This document shows positions 34,110-46,080 of a stretch of DNA of 64,000 nt, one piece after another. The DNA is from Artocarpus heterophyllus (lineage: Eukaryota > Streptophyta > Magnoliopsida > Rosales > Moraceae), in NCBI GenBank assembly GCA_025403435.1, contig CM046351.1, forward strand, positions 1,709,796 through 1,773,795, written 5' to 3'. The position numbers and the translations under genes are program-made. The notes beneath the pieces are model-generated. The model saw nothing but the letters and a program-made list of their open reading frames with translations, was not told where the DNA came from and did no database searches. Numbering within the stretch: the first letter of the stretch is position 1; every line of letters starts with the position of its first letter.

Positions 34110-35852
34110 CAATGCTGCTTAAACTAAATCCTGCATGATCAATTTTGACCTTTCATAAGAAAATAATTGAAAACACAGTAAAGAAAGGGAAAACACGAGC
34201 ATAGGATAGCTTAGAAGGAAGAACATACAGATAAAAGGACTGGCATAGCCTGCCTTTGGATTGGTGTTAGCTCTTTAAATCCAAGTTCTGCCAAATTGCG
34301 TAATAACTTTGCCTTACATCCACATCTGCAAGAACAAAGGATAAGTTCTCATTTTCGGTCATAAATACAGGAGATTAATATTTCAGCTTATAATTATGAA
34401 GAAGAAACAAAACAAGGTAATAGAAGCCATAGTAATACTAATTGAGAGATAGCAGCATAGCAGCTTCTAGGAAAAGAAAGAATGAAAAAGGCTTCAGCTT
34501 TAAGGGGGAAAAAAAGCAAGCCAAAACCCTAACAAAGAACGCAACAATTGTAGAAATGAGGACAAAGTGAGAGACGCCAAATAAAATCACAAAAGAGCAG
34601 CACATTTTCTAATTATCTGCCCTTTATAAGTACTTAAATGATAAGGCCCTTTCATGGTGCCGTTCGCATAGAGCTGCACTTTACAGAAAACCTAGTGAAA
34701 AACATTAAGCCAATAAAGATAACAGCAGCCTTATTTAAGCCGAGAACAACTATCCCATGAAAGAAATATTAATAAACTACCAAAGGGAAATTGTAACTGC
34801 AAAAAAGAAAAAGAAAAAGAAAAGAAAGAGTCCTCGCCATGCTGCAAACTCGGAGAAAATTTCAACATATAATTGCATTTCAAAATAAAAAATAAACCTT
34901 CGGCAATGTTTCTTCAAAATGAACAAAGAAAATACCTGGAGCTTAACTCCGCAAAATCTCTAAGTGGAGAGGGGATATTGTTCCCAGAAACATGAATGTT
35001 GTACTTCTTCCGGAAAAGAGCATCCCTCTAGCCTCATGAAGAAAGGAAATCACCGATCAAGGTAAGCCAAAAATAAAAACAAAATAAAAAAATATTACGC
35101 TTTTGAAAAATAAAAAAAATATGGGAGAAGGTAGAAGAACCTCCGCTTGCTGATAGAATTTCTTTTTCTCCATAGAGAGTTTATTCTCAGGTTGCTCATT
35201 TTCCTCTTTTGCTACCGGTTTTTCCAATTTTGAACTCTTGAAAACGCTAAACCCCTCCACGTTTTCTTACCCAAAAAAAGAAAAAAATTAAAGCTTAAAC
35301 CTTTAATTCCATGTTGAACAAAAATGCCAAAACCGATTATAATTACCGGAGCGCATTGTCTTCCTCTTTCTCTTCTTCACACGTTCTTTCTCTCTCCCCT
35401 CCTTTTCCACATCCTCTGATTCTAATCTTCCATCAAACCATCAATTTCCTTCTTCTCCTAAAAAAAATGTCAAATTCCAATACTAAAAAGATAACTACCA
35501 AACAGTATCCACTACATAAAAAAAAAAAAAAAAGGAAACTAATTTTCTCGAGAACCAAACAGAAAATAGGAACCGATGAAGCCATAACAAAAGTTCAAGA
35601 AAATCCCCCCTCAAATTTACCATTTTCCGTCTTTTCCCAAGCACTGTCCGAGTATAAAATACTAACGAAATACATTAAAAGAAATAGCTTTCTCGAGAAC
35701 CAAACAGAAACTACAAAATCGATCAGGACATAGCGAGATGGAAAAAAAATTTAAAAGGAAAAAGAAAATCACACCTTAAACCTGGCGAAGTCGGCGGCGA
35801 ACTTCTTCCTATCAAAGTGGATTCCGGAGAAGAGAAAAAACGAAGCTTTTTC

Positions 35853-36840
35853 GCCAAAAATAAAATTAAAAAAGAAAAAAAAAAACTCTAAAATCTGCAA
35901 CTGAATTGCAGGAGAATTGCTTTTTCCTCAAGGATGTTGAAATCCTTACACCCTACACTAAACCCTTGCTAATTCCTGAACGACGACTTTTCATCCGCAA
36001 GTCTGATACGGATCAGTGATTAAAAACGATATGTCGTATTATGGGAGAGGGAAGCTGATGTTGAAGAAAGTGCCTGTTCCTAATAAACGACAAGAATGAA
36101 TAAGAAGAAAATTTTGCAAACGACACAAAGCTCAAGAAAACGATAGAAAGTTTCTCATTATATTAGTTGAAACTTAGTTCCCAGACTCCCTAAATAAATT
36201 ATCTCTTCCTTCTAAGGTTGGACCCCAAGGAAATTTCTTAAGCGTGAAATGATAAACTTGTTTAGTCCTATCGACAATGTGTGCGAAAAAGTACCGGAGA
36301 GAAGAAAGAATCATTGGACTGAGTCTGGTTTCTTCCCTTTTGTTGTCGTTTCCTCTTGTCACGACTTTGTTTCCATTGGTCGTTTTTATGTATTGTCTCC
36401 AAGGTGGTTGTCGTTTTTAGAGTTCGCATTGTTTGGTGTCGTTTTTGAAGTTCGCATCGTTTGGTGATACTTTTGTCGCTTTCAATACCATCGTTTTCAA
36501 ATTATTCCTCCCCCCCCCCCCTTCTTTTTTTTGCCATTATTGAGCATTTTGCTATCATTTGAATAATATCGTTGCTCCCTTTTCTCGTGTCGTTTCTTCA
36601 TCTGTTGCCGTTTATTATTCTCAAGCTGTTTCCAAATTGTTGTCGTTTATCGTGTTTATTGTTTTTTATCTTACTTTTATCGTTTTCATTTTTATTATCG
36701 TTCCCCCTTTTAATTTCGTTTTCTTCTCTTTATTTTCCTTCAAAACAATTTAGTCTGATTTTTTTGGCTTATTATACAGTAAGAATTTATTTATTAAAAC
36801 ATAATAAGTTCCTAAATCTTGCCTGCGAGGGGAGATTTTG
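35853..36840. repeat. Head-to-head AACGACA / TGTCGTT motif cluster
   Basis: Upstream of the RH57 pseudogene. From 35980 to about 36140 the motifs read AACGACA-like on the plus strand (gaacgacgac, ataaacgacaag, gcaaacgacac). From about 36340 to 36720 they read TGTCGTT-like (ttgtcgtttcc, ggttgtcgttttt, ggtgtcgttttt, cgtgtcgtttc, ttgtcgtttat), with further one-off variants. A poly-C run of about 12 is at 36510. Open frames here follow from the T-rich repeat and are not supported as genes. Confidence 0.6.
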
Positions 36841-38430
36841 AGATGAAAAAAAAAAGAAATTAATTAGGCAAGTCATTTTAAATTCGTAAAAAAAAAAGTG
36901 TCTGCTTCCTTCTTTTTTGTTTTTTCCTTAGTGAAAGCTCTGGTATTTAGGCCCATCACAAATTACATGAACCCTTAAAGGCCCTTCAACATTTGCAAAG
37001 GAGGCAAGAGTTTTTCAACATCGATAGCTGCGTTCACAAGAACTCGAATCTAAATTGTTTGCTTGAACGGAATAGCCCCTATCAACTAAACCAGCCATAT
37101 TTTGGTTTTCTATTTTCTCTAACAACACATTGGTGATTATTGTGAAACGTTGGAAGAACCCTTATAAAGTGCTAAAAGATTAGCATGTTGTACACAGTAT
37201 GTTGTTTCTTTACTGAAATATTAACATATTTGTGCCATAATATTTATGTCATGTTTACTTACCATAACTTATGATTAATGGGAGCATAATTGATGATTAA
37301 TGGGAGCGAGGAATGAGAATTAGTTCATGTTTACTTGTTTTATTTTTTATTTTTTATTTTTATCCTGAAATGGGAGTGAGATTGGTAGGTCCCACGCGAA
37401 ATTAGGATTGAGAAAATGAGATTGGCAGTCACATGCTTCCTGACCTCAAATCCTAATATTGAGATAAAATTATTATCTTAACCTCAATCTACTTATAAAT
37501 GTAAATATTGAACTAAAAGAATACCAAAAAAAAAAAAAATATTATGACCCTACATTTGTTATATTATTTTCCTAACACTACAACGTTAGCTTAATTATTA
37601 TTATTCACTTGATTGTAATAAAGATGTATTTCACTTCTACGAAAACAAATAGTATATTCTAACTCTGATACCATTTTAATTTTAATATTTTATTTCAATT
37701 TTGACAATTTATTTTTTTTATTACTATACGCAACCAACAAATATTATTTCACTAACCTAATATTGTATGATTACTTGGATTATGCTAACTTTAATATAAT
37801 AAGTGTATAATTTACATTTTTAAATTAAAAATACAAAATTTACTCGAAGGGCATAGAAACAACTCTATAATAACACATTCCAATATTAGGTCTAAATAAA
37901 CGCATGAATAGGATTTAGAATGACTTCAATCCTGAATTCTGTAACCAAGTAAACAACTTATTTTGATTTAGATTCATCACTTTAAATCCTACCCACTTCG
38001 AATTGTGTCCATCCGGTTACGCATAAGGAAACATACCATTAACAAAATGAAAAAGATTGCCATATCCCAAAACATAATAAAACCTTGCTTTGACTTTTGT
38101 AAGAAAAGGCTCTCCTTAGGTAATCATGGTCCTCTCAAAACGCTAAAGGATAATTATTCTTAAAAACTTAAAAAACACAATTGGTGACCAACACAAGCTA
38201 TTAACCCTTTATTTTGTTACTAACATGTTGGGGGTGGATAGTGACGAAAACACGGCAGGGTTTTAACCTAGTTGGGATTTCTTGTCATACCCTTCGATTC
38301 ACCCAACTACTGAATTTTGCAATCTAGCCAGTTCAAAGATTCAGATGTTAAAATCTGTATGGTAAAAAAATTGGACTTTTTCTTTTTGTTTATACCTTTG
38401 AATTAATAAAGTAAATCTGCATTCTAGTTG
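36841..38430. other. Spacer, with possible GTTTACTT-ended element at about 37250-37960
   Basis: No gene. Near 37250 catgtttacttaccataa and near 37950 aaccaagtaaacaactta form a weak terminal inverted pair around about 710 bp, with inner tgggagtgagattgg / aatcctaat pairs, as in PIF/Harbinger-like relics. The target duplication is not clear. Confidence 0.35.
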
Positions 38431-38479
38431 ATTGGCTCTGAGTTTTTCAACATATCACATTTGGTCCAATTTCTCAAGT

Positions 38480-38700
38480 TTTAACACCCCAAGAGGCCTA
38501 AGCGCCCAGCTCCCTCCTCCCTCCTCCCTCCTACGCCCTGTGTCCCGACTGCCCCCCGACCTAAAAGCCCAGAAACCCCTGCCCTTGGATGCCCAGCTAC
38601 CGTGCCCCCAAGCCAGCACCCCCTGCCTCTGGTACCCAGCCTTCGCCTTCCCTGTTGCCCCCCATTGCTTCTCTCACTTGACCGACCGACCACCCCATGC
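38480..38700. other. C-rich island 3' of IMPA9
   Basis: About 220 bases with strong C over G bias on the plus strand and almost no long A/T runs, including CTCCCTC repeats at 38510-38530. A 91-codon frame across it is Pro-rich but has no recognisable motif. Its composition is unlike anything around it. Confidence 0.6.
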
Positions 38701-38844
38701 AATATGAATATGTTCAACAGGATCATAGAGATCGCCGCCAATTAGAAATAGAATTTCATTCGGTTTTCTTTCTTGTTTTCAACTAGAAACTGCATATGTC
38801 ACGTACAAATAATTACATTCCTCACAAAACAGATGACAAAAGCA

Positions 38845-41800
38845 TCACTTAGCCTCCTCATCAAGACCATACTCCTCACCAAAGTACTTATCAACTAGAT
38901 CGTTTGCCATGTTTCTAAGGTCTTCGTTTTCATGAAATTGAAATCTCTCCATGGCATCAATTCCATCCTCTTGCTCAACTAGCTTTGAGCCCTCCCCATT
39001 TGGGATCCCCCTCAACACCTGCAAATCACAACAAGCAACAAAAACACGTCTCTTTCAATCATAAGCGAATAATAAATATGAGGTTTAACTTGAAACAAAA
39101 ATCACATTTTCGTACTAACCAGTTCTATGAATTGGAGCCCCAGTCTAGCGGCCTCAGTATCAGCGGATCTTACCAAATCAACAAAACCAGAGAGGCATCC
39201 TCTACGAACAAGTGAAACCAGGTTTTCCAAGATCAGATTCGGCTTTTTGTCGCTGCCGGCCGGAGCAACGCAAAGGTTCCCTAGAACGTATGCTACCTCC
39301 TTTCTTATATCAAATGGTGCTGTGGAAAGAAGCCGCAATAGCAATGGCACTGCCTCGCTCGAGTAAATCAACTGCTTGTGCTCTAAGGAACCAGCAGCTA
39401 TATTAGATAGCACCCAAGCTGCTTCCTACATGGTTGAGAATTCCCAATGAGAAAACTTGCATTTTGCATCTAATTATAATGTCAAAACAACAAGGAGAAA
39501 CTAACGTAATTCCCAATGAGAAAACTTGCATTTTGCATCTAATTATAATGTCAAAACAACAAGGAGAAACTAACGTGCCTTCTTCAAGACTCGGTGCTCA
39601 CTCTTCAAACATTTTGCTAGGACTTCTATTACTCCATCTGCAGAAGTTTATTAGAAAGTTGTGATATAGATAACCTACGTTAAATATAAGATCAACATGC
39701 AGCTTTTTGTCACAGCAAAAGTATGTGATTCACTTGCCTGTAATTTCTTGGCCTGGAACAAGAACAGCACAACTCGTATGTAAATCCCCAGCAACAAGAT
39801 TACCTAAACTTCGTAGAACCTAGATGGAAAACCATAGTAAACATAAACATAATAAGTGGACTATTGAGAGCTATAAATTAAAATTCAAACCCATTTCTAT
39901 GTTGCACATTACCGGAATGAGCAATTGCAAACTACTTGATGTTGCCAATCTTTCCAAAAGCAGTTGAAGGACATCACTCTTCACTAGCATACCGGTAGCC
40001 ACATTTGAAAGGGCCGAGAGATACACAATAACCCATGCTACCTCAGTTGCCAATTCATCATCCCTAAATTTAGAAAAAGAATTTATTAATACTAGGATTT
40101 TTTCTGCCTTAACACAATATTTTTTGGGATGTACCTTCCTCTATCATGATAAAGAAAAAATGGAAACAGAAATGGAAAATAATATCAGAAACAACAATGT
40201 AAGATTTTTTGTGGAAACAAACACTGGTGACTGGTATTAAACGAGAATTAATCCTTCCATGGTGGAGTTCCAAACTTCCACTCACGCTTTTTTCATGTGC
40301 CGAATAATTGCATCCAATACGCCATCAACTTTAATGAGCTCCGTTGCAGCCCTAGGGTCTGGTCCCTGTGTTCAAGACAACAAATTAATTCGCCTTTCAA
40401 ATAAAGTTTGAAAGAGCAAATCAAAATTTCTATTTTTTAAGTTGGAATAGTTGCCAATTGCCAATCAGCTTTACTCGCAATTGATGTATCATAAAAAGAT
40501 GAATTATGTTAAACTTCTATCACACACTAGCAGTGAAAATCAAGGACCAAAAAATTAAATTAATAATGAGATTTTTCAATAAGAATTATCAGCTAATAAA
40601 CAACTCGAACAAGGCCATTGCAATTTCTCAAAAGAAGAGTGATCTATGCAGATATGCATGTATCATAAAATAGTCCTCGGTTGAAGAATTTGCACCTTGA
40701 TTAGGTTTGATAATGCCCAAGCAGCCGTTCTCACAGTTGAGCCTTTGTTTGGAAGCATCATTCTTGCAAGAGGTTGTAAGGCCCCTTGTAATAGCAAAAC
40801 ATTTCTCAACTCCTCACCTTCCCCGGCAACATTTCCCAATGCCCATGCACACTGCTCAGCAACAGGCAAGGAACTTTTTTCTACAAGGTTATTGCAAGAG
40901 TGATGAGCAATAAGCAACAAAGGTTCTAAAATTGAGAAGAAAAGGCACAAAGTTAAAAGGAACCTCCAAGGTGAAGAATAAGCAATGGCAAAGCAGGCAA
41001 CAAAGCTTTTGTTTCTTCAGGCTTTCCTGCTGCTATGTTTGTTAGGCACCAAGCCGCCTCAAGCAACTGCAATATAAAGGAAAATAGAAATAACCATTCA
41101 AAAAATGTCCTTAAGCTCTTTTTAAGTCGAATTAGTCTATCTGACATGCATCTAAAACATGATTGCTAAAACCAAGCAAATCCCTTTGGTATGTGTTTAG
41201 GCTTACAAAGGCCGCTAACCATAATTGCAAGTCGCAACACTGCTTTGAATTTTAAAAATCCTTTTTTTATTAAAAAAAAAAAAAAAGAAGAAGGAAAAGA
41301 AAAGAACCCCACAAAGATTTAGACAAGCAAACCCCACATGTATATCTTTCTGCTCACGAAAACCATTGACCATCATTCTTTTGTGTCATCGATTTCAAAT
41401 ACAATTCCAAACAAAAGAAAAGAGAGAAAAAAGGAATGGAACTTTAAGAATATATCCCAACCTGTTCATCCGGAGACCCAAATGAAAGACACTGCACTAG
41501 TATGGATATTGCTCCAGCCCTGAGAGCTGTTTCGATGGGAGGGAACTCGGATCTCGACAATATGCGCCTTAGTTCACGAAGAGCGGCCACCCGCTTCTGC
41601 AATGCACCTTTCCCCCTATTTTAACAATGAATGTAAAAAAACCTCATTTAGATGATTCTTCCAATGTACTAAACCAAGATTAATTCCATACAAATATTAA
41701 CATAAAGAAAATAATTGTTTTTCCTTGTTTTTCATATGCATCAAGAGTGACATACTGATATGCAACTGCAGCCTTTAGCTCTTCCACTGCGGCAGAAGTT

Positions 41801-42561
41801 TGAGCCTCCAAAATCGACTGCTCTTCCTCGATCATCATTTCACTCTCAAGGGGAGTCTCATCCTCACCACTGGTCCCCACTCTGCAAAGACGCTTCGTGC
41901 GCACCAACGATTCTCGCCTTTCTTTCCCCACCGTAACCGCGTGTTGCCGCCTTCGGTGGGCGGCAACATTCGCAACTGACCATCAAAGCACATGATCATC
42001 ATTTCACCTCACAATTTCTTGTTTTTGTTTTTCATTTTTTAATTAGAAACTAAAACGTTGCATTCACGTAGTCAAACCACAATTCTTCAACCAGCAAAGT
42101 TCATATTAGAAATTTAGGGGGGAAAAAAGGAAAAAAGAGGTTCAACTTTTCTTTTTAGTTTCCTGATACAAAAAAAAAGCTGCATAATTACTTACGAAAA
42201 ATATACAAATATATATATATATATATATTTTGTCCCATGAATAGCATTAATTTATTTCATTAGTCAATTTCGTGCGACAAAAAATCAAATTGCAAAGTTG
42301 CTAACTTTTTCCTTTTTCGCTCCTTTTCAGACCTAGAGAAAAAAAAATCCCAATCAACTCCATCAATAACATTTCAAAAGCTCAAAACATAATATGACAA
42401 CATTGGAAAAAACAAAAAACTCCTTCATTTTCCTTCGATTTCAAAATTTCCCCAATTTTCTCACCAATCGAGCTAACCCGTTTCAGCTGAAAAGGAAGAA
42501 GGAACTTACCTGATGACTTCATAGGATCTCTTCTGTGGAGAACGACGCCATCTTCGGCCAT
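38845..42561 (-). CDS. IMPA9: Importin subunit alpha-9
   Basis: Adaptor that binds nuclear localisation signals in the cytoplasm and hands cargo to importin beta. Eleven coding exons on the minus strand: 42561-42510, 41975-41756, 41615-41462, 41066-40964, 40880-40696, 40365-40286, 40063-39913, 39819-39738, 39637-39579, 39425-39120 and 39018-38845; phases all fit and give 521 aa, against about 519 in Arabidopsis IMPA-9 (At5g03070). The N-terminus MAEDGVVLHRRDP and a basic, diverged importin-beta-binding stretch (about 20-45, HRRRQ and KERRESLVRTKR) are followed by ARM repeats (about 90-480) with the family blocks AAWCLTNIAAG, CAWALGNVAGEG and AAWALSNLIK. Introns 8 and 9 start with GC rather than GT. 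The acidic C-terminus ends EYGLDEEAK. No lesion seen. Confidence 0.95.
39439..39576. repeat. Perfect 69 bp tandem duplication filling IMPA9 intron 9
   Basis: 39439-39507 and 39508-39576 look identical. Intron 9 (39426-39578, 153 bp) is almost only this duplication; without it the intron would be 84 bp. The outer copy ends 3 bases from the exon 9 boundary, next to the GC donor. Confidence 0.95.
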
Positions 42562-43052
42562 TGGAGGAAAAGCTTCGAGGCTATGAAAATGGAGGAAAAA
42601 AAGAAAAGAAAAACTGTGAGGGTTTTGAAAGGAGTATGTATTTATAGACCAAGTCTCCGACTTTCCCACGAGTTTCGCCGCAGCCACAGCCGCCGCCGCC
42701 AAAGAGGCTTTGGGAATGGAAAAGCCTTGAGAGCGAGGCTACTCACTGTCTCTGTCGGAGGATCATTTATGATTCAGGACCATATGTTTTCGGCGCCGCG
42801 GGCAAGGGAGCTCCAGGCAACTGGAACGAAAAACGACATCTAATTTAAACGACAACATATGAATTGAGAAGACATTTAATACGATAACAAGATGAAATAG
42901 ACGACTTAACAACGAATGCAGTCCGTAACATATGCTTTGATTGAGAGAGTGGTTTCTACTGTATTGTTTAAATAGCAATTGTATAAAGCTTTTATATATT
43001 AAAGTTTAAAATTAAAATTTGTTATGATATAAAATTTTTACACGTTACTATG
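42562..43052. promoter_or_regulatory. IMPA9 5' flank
   Basis: Upstream of the minus-strand start codon. A GC-rich patch at 42665-42700 probably belongs to the leader or core promoter. Two AACGACA motifs are at about 42832 and 42847, with related agacgac/aacaacga forms to 42915. Confidence 0.45.
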
Positions 43053-43227
43053 GGGTGTTTGGTAGTGGTGAGAACCACCTAGTTCCCACCATAATTTCAG
43101 TTATAAACAATGTAAAGCTCTCACATACTATAGTAACAATAAAAAAAATATGTTACAGTGTAAAACTCTCACATGCTACAGTAAAAGTGGTTCCCATCAC
43201 TGATTTCTATCACCTTTCCAAACACCC
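43053..43227. mobile_element. MITE with GGGTGTTTGG ends, copy A
   Basis: GGGTGTTTGG at the left and CCAAACACCC at the right form a perfect 10 bp terminal inverted repeat around 175 bp. The inside holds two tandem versions of a motif: acaatgtaaagctctcacat...ctatagtaa and acagtgtaaaactctcacat...ctacagtaa. A diverged copy is at 45555-45730. Confidence 0.8.
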
Positions 43228-43319
43228 TATATATAGTTTAAACTACTCTTTTAAACACACGTTACTCATGCGCTCAAAATGACGGTGGTAATAAAGAAGG
43301 CACCCTCAGTGAACACAGG

Positions 43320-44985
43320 AACAAAAACGACAAGAAGTGTGAAAAATAAGATAATGAAGCAAAAAAATAGAGGTCAAAATTAACACGACAAGAAGGGGAA
43401 ATAAGACAATTTAAGATCGGGTCTAGTCTGTAATTCAACTTTTTTTCTTTGATGGAATACTTGCTATTTTCTGGGTTTGAGTCGAACTTCTCTTCTTTAA
43501 CTCAAAACAACAAATAAGACGAGAATAACAGTATTTATATTTGATGAAATATGTAATAAAAATATCAATATATAACAAGAATAATAATAATAAGGTACAA
43601 TATAGAAGTTTAATAAAAATAATAATAAAACAAAAAAAAAACAACGTCAAAATTAAAACGACAATAAGTGGAAATAAAGAAGATTGGAACGGCTTGTAGT
43701 CTGTATCTTAACTCCAGAAAAGAAAAATGTATTAACAAAAAATTAAAAATGATTTAACGTTTAGAAACAAAAATATGTTGATAAAATGACAGTATTGAAA
43801 AAGAAGATAAGATATCAACAATAAAAAGAAGGTTCCTATAAAGGACAGGACAACGAAATAATAAAAACGACAAGATTCAAAGAACGACAAAATCCTGGCA
43901 CAATATAAGGAAGCGACTCCTTTAATGAAAATGCCATCATATATTATCGAGCAAACGAAATCAACACGGGAAACCACATTCTCACACAAATGTCAATTCT
44001 TCCGGTAAAGACAAGGGACAATAACGTTATCATAAGCAACAATAAAATCCTGAAAATGCCTTTCAAAAAGGGCAAAAAAACAAATCCTGAAAAACGACAG
44101 AATTTAAGCAAGCGACGCTGTCCCTGACCGACATCAACAATAGGAACGACATCCTCAAAAAAGCAACAATATTTAAGGAAACGACCCCGGAAAGCGACAC
44201 AGTCTTCTGAAGCTACACCATTACAAAACGACATCATATGGAGGAAACAGCATTCTCACATAATATCCAAAAAACGACAACATTCTTATCAACGACGCAA
44301 TTCACTGAAGCGACAACTTCATGAAAACGACATTATCTCAAGTAAACAGAAGTGTAAAAAGATAAAAAGACTTTATAAACGATGTTATCTTAAGAAAATC
44401 ATACCATATGGTAGAACGAGAAAATCCAAGAAAGAATATCCTTTTTAAGACGACAGCAACACAAAAACGACATTCTATTGTCATTAGAAACGCATAAACG
44501 ACAACAGCTTGGAAGACGCTTATCCAAACAAAACAAGAAGAAGATTGAAAACGACAGAATTCAAAAACCAAATTTATGTTTAACAACGAGAAAAGTGAGA
44601 AGCCACATAAAGAGATAACAGCTCTGCCCGCTAAAGACAGTAACAAATAATAAGAGGATATCCCCTTTTGAGAGGATAACTTAACTACGACAATAATGTA
44701 AACAACACATTTTGGAAAACGACAACATGCTTAGAAAAGCCTCAATTTGGAGGGAAGACAAATGTTAAATAACCTTGTCATTCTGTGTTTCTGTTGACAT
44801 GGGACAATTTTGGAAATAGCTTCATGTTTATAGACTCCAATAAAACGACAATAATAGCAATATCGTCTTTTGAAAGGGTAACAACCCAACTGAGCGCGAA
44901 AATCATATCATAAACGACACAATTTTAAAAACGACAACACATAGGCATCAACTTGTAAAAACGACAAAAAGGTAACGACGTCACT
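43320..44985 (+). repeat. Dense strand-biased AACGACA motif array
   Basis: In about 1.67 kb I count about 17 exact AACGACA heptamers on the plus strand (for example near 43327, 43866, 44092, 44227, 44273, 44325, 44466, 44496, 44549, 44718, 44844, 44915, 44932 and 44959) and none of the reverse complement, plus many one-off forms (aagcgacaa, acgacgc, ctacgacaat). Most sit in a loose frame of A-rich run, CGACA, then 10-60 bases of unrelated sequence. There is no fixed period, so it is not a simple satellite. Reverse-strand open frames of 70-102 codons arise from the array. Chance expectation is well below one. Confidence 0.75.
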
Positions 44986-44999
44986 TTTTTACATGGCAC

Positions 45000-46080
45000 A
45001 CCGAATTTTTCTTCTTCTAATAATAATAATATATACGATAGTGGTATAACTTTTTGTAAATATAATATAAAAAAATATAATTTTTAAAAATATGATATGA
45101 TGAGTAATTTTTTCTATTCTTAATTTCTCATCAGTGAACCAACAAAGTAAGTTGTCTATCCCAAATTAATGAAGAAGACCATTTGAGAGTGTTTGGAACA
45201 AAGTTTACCTGTAATAGTGTAAAACTCTTATATATTATAGTGTAAAACAAAATATAATATAAAATAAAGCTCTTTTATATTATAATGTTAAAAGTTTCAA
45301 CTTTATTCCCAGATACTCTCATAATTTCTCTATTATTTTTTGTTTTTGTTTGTGTTTGTGTTTTTTTTTTTGTTGATGAGTAAATTATTAGATTTCTTGG
45401 AACAAAAACATTTTAAAAGTATGACACAAATAAATTACTTTTAAATGTATATTGTAACATGTAATTTTTTTTCTATTCTTAATTTCCCCCTAACTTGGTA
45501 AGTCAACAAAGTAATTTGTCACTCCACAAACCAATGAAGGAGATCATTTAAGCATGTGTTTGGAAAGATGGTGGGAACCATACTTTCTACCATTTTTTTA
45601 GTTATAAACAATGTAAAGCTCTCATATACTACAATAACAATAAAAAAAATCATTACAGTGTAAAGCTCTTGTATATTATAGTAAAAGTGGTTCTAACCAA
45701 CGGTTTCTATTATCCCTTCAAATACCCTATATGAGTGTTTAGAAATAAAATTTTAACTATAGCAGTATAAAATTCTTACATAAATATAAAATAAAATATG
45801 ATATATTAAAAAAATTAAATATGCTACAATGTTTAATTTTCAACCTAAGTTTTCACTTTGCTCCTACACACTTTTCATAAATTTTCTATTATTTTTGTTT
45901 TTTGTTTTTGTTTTATCTTGGTTGACGAGTGAATTATCAGATTTCTTGGAACAAAAAACACTTTGCGGACCTAAATAGAAAATAAAAAACAAAAACACGT
46001 GGACGGCTTGTGAGAGTTTTTTTTTTCTTTCTTTCTTTTTTTTTTTTGGCTAATAATTATTATCTAATATTTTAATTTGC
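45000..46080. repeat. MITE cluster (GGGTGTTTGG family) upstream of LPP-gamma
   Basis: 45555-45730 is a clear diverged copy of the 43053-43227 MITE. Looser relatives are at about 45190-45320 and 45727-45870, all sharing the gtgtttgg start and the tgtaaaRctcttatat-like core. A TTTTTGTTT-rich spacer with gttgaygagtgaattatYagatttcttggaac occurs twice (about 45372 and 45923), so a larger block is probably duplicated. Confidence 0.6.

Larger units (their letters stand above)
25939..35852 (-). pseudogene. RH57: Decayed DEAD-box RNA helicase gene, RH57 (ROK1-like), with LTR element in an intron
   Basis: RH57 is a ribosome-biogenesis helicase of the ROK1 type. About ten exon pieces follow in order on the minus strand: 35852-35775 (HFDRKKFAADFARFK), about 35420-35347, about 35256-35143 (VEGFSVFKSSK), about 35022-34936, 34325-34229 (Q motif, TPIQRQAMP), 28435-28355 (motif I, PTGSGKT), 28273-28041 (CPTREL and TPLR), 27699-27505 (DESD), about 27408-27319, about 26873-26752 ([11 protein letters not shown]), and the motif V-VI and tail exons down to 25939. 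Lesions: no in-frame ATG (GGC stands where Met is expected); the splice donor after 28355 reads GA; motif III SAT is STT; a TGA opens the motif V exon (26429-26431); one base is missing near 26322 and another near 26090. No normal product is possible without several repairs. DESD is normal for this family. Confidence 0.85.

Noticed and set aside
35311..35733. 140-codon plus-strand frame
   Set aside because: Antisense to the second RH57 exon piece and its intron; Ser/Lys-rich low complexity.
38432..38707. 91-codon Pro-rich frame
   Set aside because: Open because of C-rich composition; no start context or family match.
43435..44646. Chain of reverse-strand frames of 71-102 codons
   Set aside because: The AACGACA array lacks stops on this strand by composition; the Phe/Val-rich products have no motif.
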